The notes beneath the pieces are model-generated. The model was not told the DNA's origin. It searched no databases and was given only the letters and a program-made list of their open reading frames with translations. Source: Mycolicibacterium neworleansense (lineage in GTDB: Bacteria > Actinomycetota > Actinomycetes > Mycobacteriales > Mycobacteriaceae). Taken from it: a stretch of DNA of 64,000 bases. Below are positions 63,201-64,000 of this stretch, piece after piece (the first letter of the stretch is position 1; every line of letters begins with the position of its first letter). A program made the translations under genes and the position numbers. The stretch covers positions 806,001 through 870,000 of the forward strand of contig NZ_CWKH01000001.1 in assembly GCF_001245615.1 (NCBI RefSeq). The letters are read 5' to 3'.

Positions 63201-63556
63201 CCCACGTCCTCGGCGAGCGGGTCGCCGCCCGTGACGAGATCGCCGAGGTTCCAGCCGACGGCGCCCACCATGTAGAGCACCAGGATCCACCAGGCGATCC
63301 GCTTCCGCGCGGCAAGCGCCGCGGCCAGCAGCGCCAGCACAAACGCCCACGCGAAACTCGTGTCGGGGAAGTTGAAGATGTAGTCGTTGACGAATTCTCG
63401 CGGGACCTGGATCAACCAGCGCACCGTTTGAGACACGCTGGCGATCAGCGACAGGGTGGCGATGACCCCGACGGTCCAGCCGGCTGCAGCGGGAACCCAG
63501 GAGAACCTCGACGCGGGCTGGACCCCGGCGCGGTGGCCGCGGCTGATAACGGTCAT
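60230..63556 (-). CDS. lysX: LysX: lysyl-phosphatidylglycerol synthase fused to lysyl-tRNA synthetase
   Basis: A 1108-residue bifunctional protein that charges tRNA-Lys and transfers lysine to phosphatidylglycerol, giving resistance to cationic peptides. Residues about 20-235 have several transmembrane segments (a short MprF-like membrane part), 245-590 the MprF/DUF2156 GNAT-like lysyltransferase domain ([46 protein letters not shown]). From about 645 comes a class II LysRS (OB fold [30 protein letters not shown]; motif 2 [20 protein letters not shown]; motif 3 [15 protein letters not shown]). Mycobacteria also carry a separate LysS. ATG 63556. Confidence 0.96.
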   Translation of the reverse strand: MTVISRGHRAGVQPASRFSWVPAAAGWTVGVIATLSLIASVSQTVRWLIQVPREFVNDYIFNFPDTSFAWAFVLALLAAALAARKRIAWWILVLYMVGAVGWNLGDLVTGGDPLAEDVGEVIGLVFHVTAIVCLVLARNQFWAKVRRGALLKSAVVLVAGMAIGILAAWALLELFPGTLDPEWRLLYAVNRVSGFATVPTEVFEGYSHPFLNAIFGLFGALALMAAAIVLFQSQRASNALTGEDESAIRGLLEVYGKNDSLGYFATRRDKSVVFAPNGRAAIAYRVEVGVCLAGGDPVGDPKAWPQAIAAWLQLCQTYGWAPGVMGASSAAAEAFRAAGLNALQLGDEAILHPENFRLSGPDMRAVRQAVTRARRAGTSVRIRRHRELEPAEMAEVIQRADAWRDTETERGFSMALGRLGDPADGDCLLVEAIQQRKDASEPEVVALLSLVPWGTNGVSLDVMRRSPQSPNGTIELMVSELCMQSEGIGVSRISLNFAMFRSAFQQGAQLGAGPVARLWRALLVFFSRWWQLETLYRSNMKYQPQWVPRYACYEDARMIPRVGVASVIAEGFLVLPFSRRNKQHTGEHVAAPADLVDSGRLHHDGSAPDLNGLQAELADEDPQRLPEQVRVRMDKLRQLQANGVDAYPVGQAPSHTVAAALESADGAAVSVAGRILRVRDYGGVLFAQLRDWSGEVQLLLDNARLTQAGTAEFTATIDLGDLIEVTGSMGRSRNGTHSLLVDSWRLIGKCLRPLPDKWKGLTDQEARVRARYVDLAVNTEARELIRARSGALHAIRETLYAKGFLEVETPILQQIHGGANARPFLTHINAYDLDLYLRIAPELYLKRLCVGGVERVFELGRAFRNEGVDFSHNPEFTLLEAYQAHADYNVWIDGCRELIQNAAQAANGAQVFQRPRADGVLEPVDISGEWAVKTVHDAVSEALGEHVTVETDLATLRRLCDAANIPYLTHWDAGAVVLEMYEHLVEDRTEEPTFYKDFPTSVSPLTRPHRSIPGVAERWDLVAWGVELGTAYSELTDPVEQRRRLQEQSLLAAGGDPEAMELDEDFLQAMEYAMPPTGGLGMGVDRVVMLITGRSIRETLPFPLAKPR

Positions 63557-63571
63557 ACGCCCGGAGAATAG

Positions 63572-63600
63572 GCGCTCAACCCGTCAATTGGGTTGAGCGC
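63572..63600. terminator. hairpin between the DUF1844 gene and lysX
   Basis: GCGCTCAACCC (63572-63582) and GGGTTGAGCGC (63590-63600) form a perfect 11-base stem with a seven-base loop, in the 68-base gap between the DUF1844 stop and the lysX ATG. It may separate the two transcripts, or act as a lysX operator or leader element. Confidence 0.6.
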
Positions 63601-63624
63601 GCGCACAGACTTCGCCGCGGCCGG

Positions 63625-63984
63625 CTACCAGACCGGGCCGGTGTACTTCTCGCCTGGGCCTTTGCCCGGTTCGTCGGGATGCGCACTGGCTTCGCGGAAC
63701 GCCAGTTGCAGGCTCTTGAGCCCGTCGCGCACCGGACCCGCGTGCGGTCCCAGGTACTCGGCCGATGCGGTCACGAGACCGGCGAGTGCGGTGATGATCC
63801 GGCGAGCCTCGTCAAGATCGCGGTGCGGGCTGTCCTCGGGATCCTCGGCAGAAAGTCCGATCTTCTCGGCCGCGGCGCTCATCAACATCAGCGCCGCCCG
63901 GGTGATCACCTCCACGGCGGGGATGTCGGCCAGCTCCCGCACCTGCGGCGTCGCGCTGTCGGGCGTTTCGGTCGGATCGGTCAT
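63625..63984 (-). CDS. DUF1844 family protein
   Basis: A 119-residue protein with the DUF1844 core: LADIPAVEVITRAALMLMSAAAEKIGL, then HRDLDEARRIITALAGLVTASAEYLG and a C-terminal helix with GLKSLQLAFREAS. Small, soluble, helical; function unknown. In actinobacteria it usually sits upstream of and divergent from infC, which would lie just beyond the right edge here. ATG 63984. Confidence 0.87.
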   Translation of the reverse strand: MTDPTETPDSATPQVRELADIPAVEVITRAALMLMSAAAEKIGLSAEDPEDSPHRDLDEARRIITALAGLVTASAEYLGPHAGPVRDGLKSLQLAFREASAHPDEPGKGPGEKYTGPVW

Positions 63985-64000
63985 GCCTGCTAGACTGTCA

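Noticed and set aside
1..63984. CRISPR array or insertion sequence
   Set aside because: No regularly spaced repeat series and no transposase-like protein on either strand; the only dispersed repeat is the 61-bp family.

Overview
The window is chromosomal DNA of a high-GC actinobacterium, almost certainly a rapidly growing Mycobacterium (Mycolicibacterium). Indicators are the mycobacterium-type RbpA, an S1 protein that looks near-identical to the M. tuberculosis one, a CoaE-GrpB fusion, a LysX membrane/LysU fusion, an LpqH-family lipoprotein, the Lnt/Ppm1 pair, F420-type PPOX proteins and type VII secretion substrates. GC content is about 68% in a hand-counted uvrA line. There is no ribosomal operon, insertion sequence, prophage or CRISPR array. 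Orthologue names below come from memory of mycobacterial genomes, not from a search.

Left block (1-16291). A 5'-truncated cobN is followed on the same strand by two tandem PPOX/F420 proteins, an FxsA-like membrane protein, an amidohydrolase, lnt and ppm1, ending at a bidirectional terminator shared with rbpA. A small Cys-rich protein, a lipoprotein, a LipT-type carboxylesterase, a copper amine oxidase and an APH-DUF7064 fusion protein follow.

Accessory segment (16300-26340). Two inverted copies of a 61-bp repeat bracket a DUF167 gene. Next come a thiolase/DUF35 pair behind a KstR-like operator, a TetR/FAD-monooxygenase pair behind a 29-bp perfect palindrome, an oppositely oriented hydrolase/FAD-monooxygenase pair and a LysR regulator. 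Then a four-gene, lower-GC cassette encodes a SAV_915-like protein, a small EspC-like type VII substrate with a YxxxD signal, a WXG protein with a glycine-rich membrane-active-looking C-terminus, and a multi-spanning membrane protein that could be its immunity factor.

Core block (26341-51919). polA, rpsA-coaE, uvrB and uvrA follow the order known in M. tuberculosis (Rv1629-Rv1640c region), interleaved with LysE, PrsW, a FadR-type regulator, a secreted protein, DUF402, an MFS transporter, DUF899, tRNA-Cys, a LuxR-type ATPase regulator, TesB, a GT-C glycosyltransferase in the Rv1635c position, a universal stress protein and a metallo-beta-lactamase-fold hydrolase. polA, uvrB and uvrA share a TTGTCGG-type/N8/TANNNT promoter resembling the RecA-independent (PafBC) DNA-damage promoter. 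An AlkZ-like glycosylase-family protein with a substituted catalytic motif abuts uvrA.

Right block (51923-63984). An acidic hypothetical and an LpqH-type lipoprotein with a strong terminator precede a cluster of TPR protein, CHAT-peptidase protein and two unrecognised proteins, interrupted by one small antisense membrane protein. An Ag85-like esterase, lysX and a DUF1844 gene close the window.

Best candidates for undescribed biology are the TPR-CHAT cluster, the type VII effector/immunity-like cassette and the 61-bp 3'-end repeat family.
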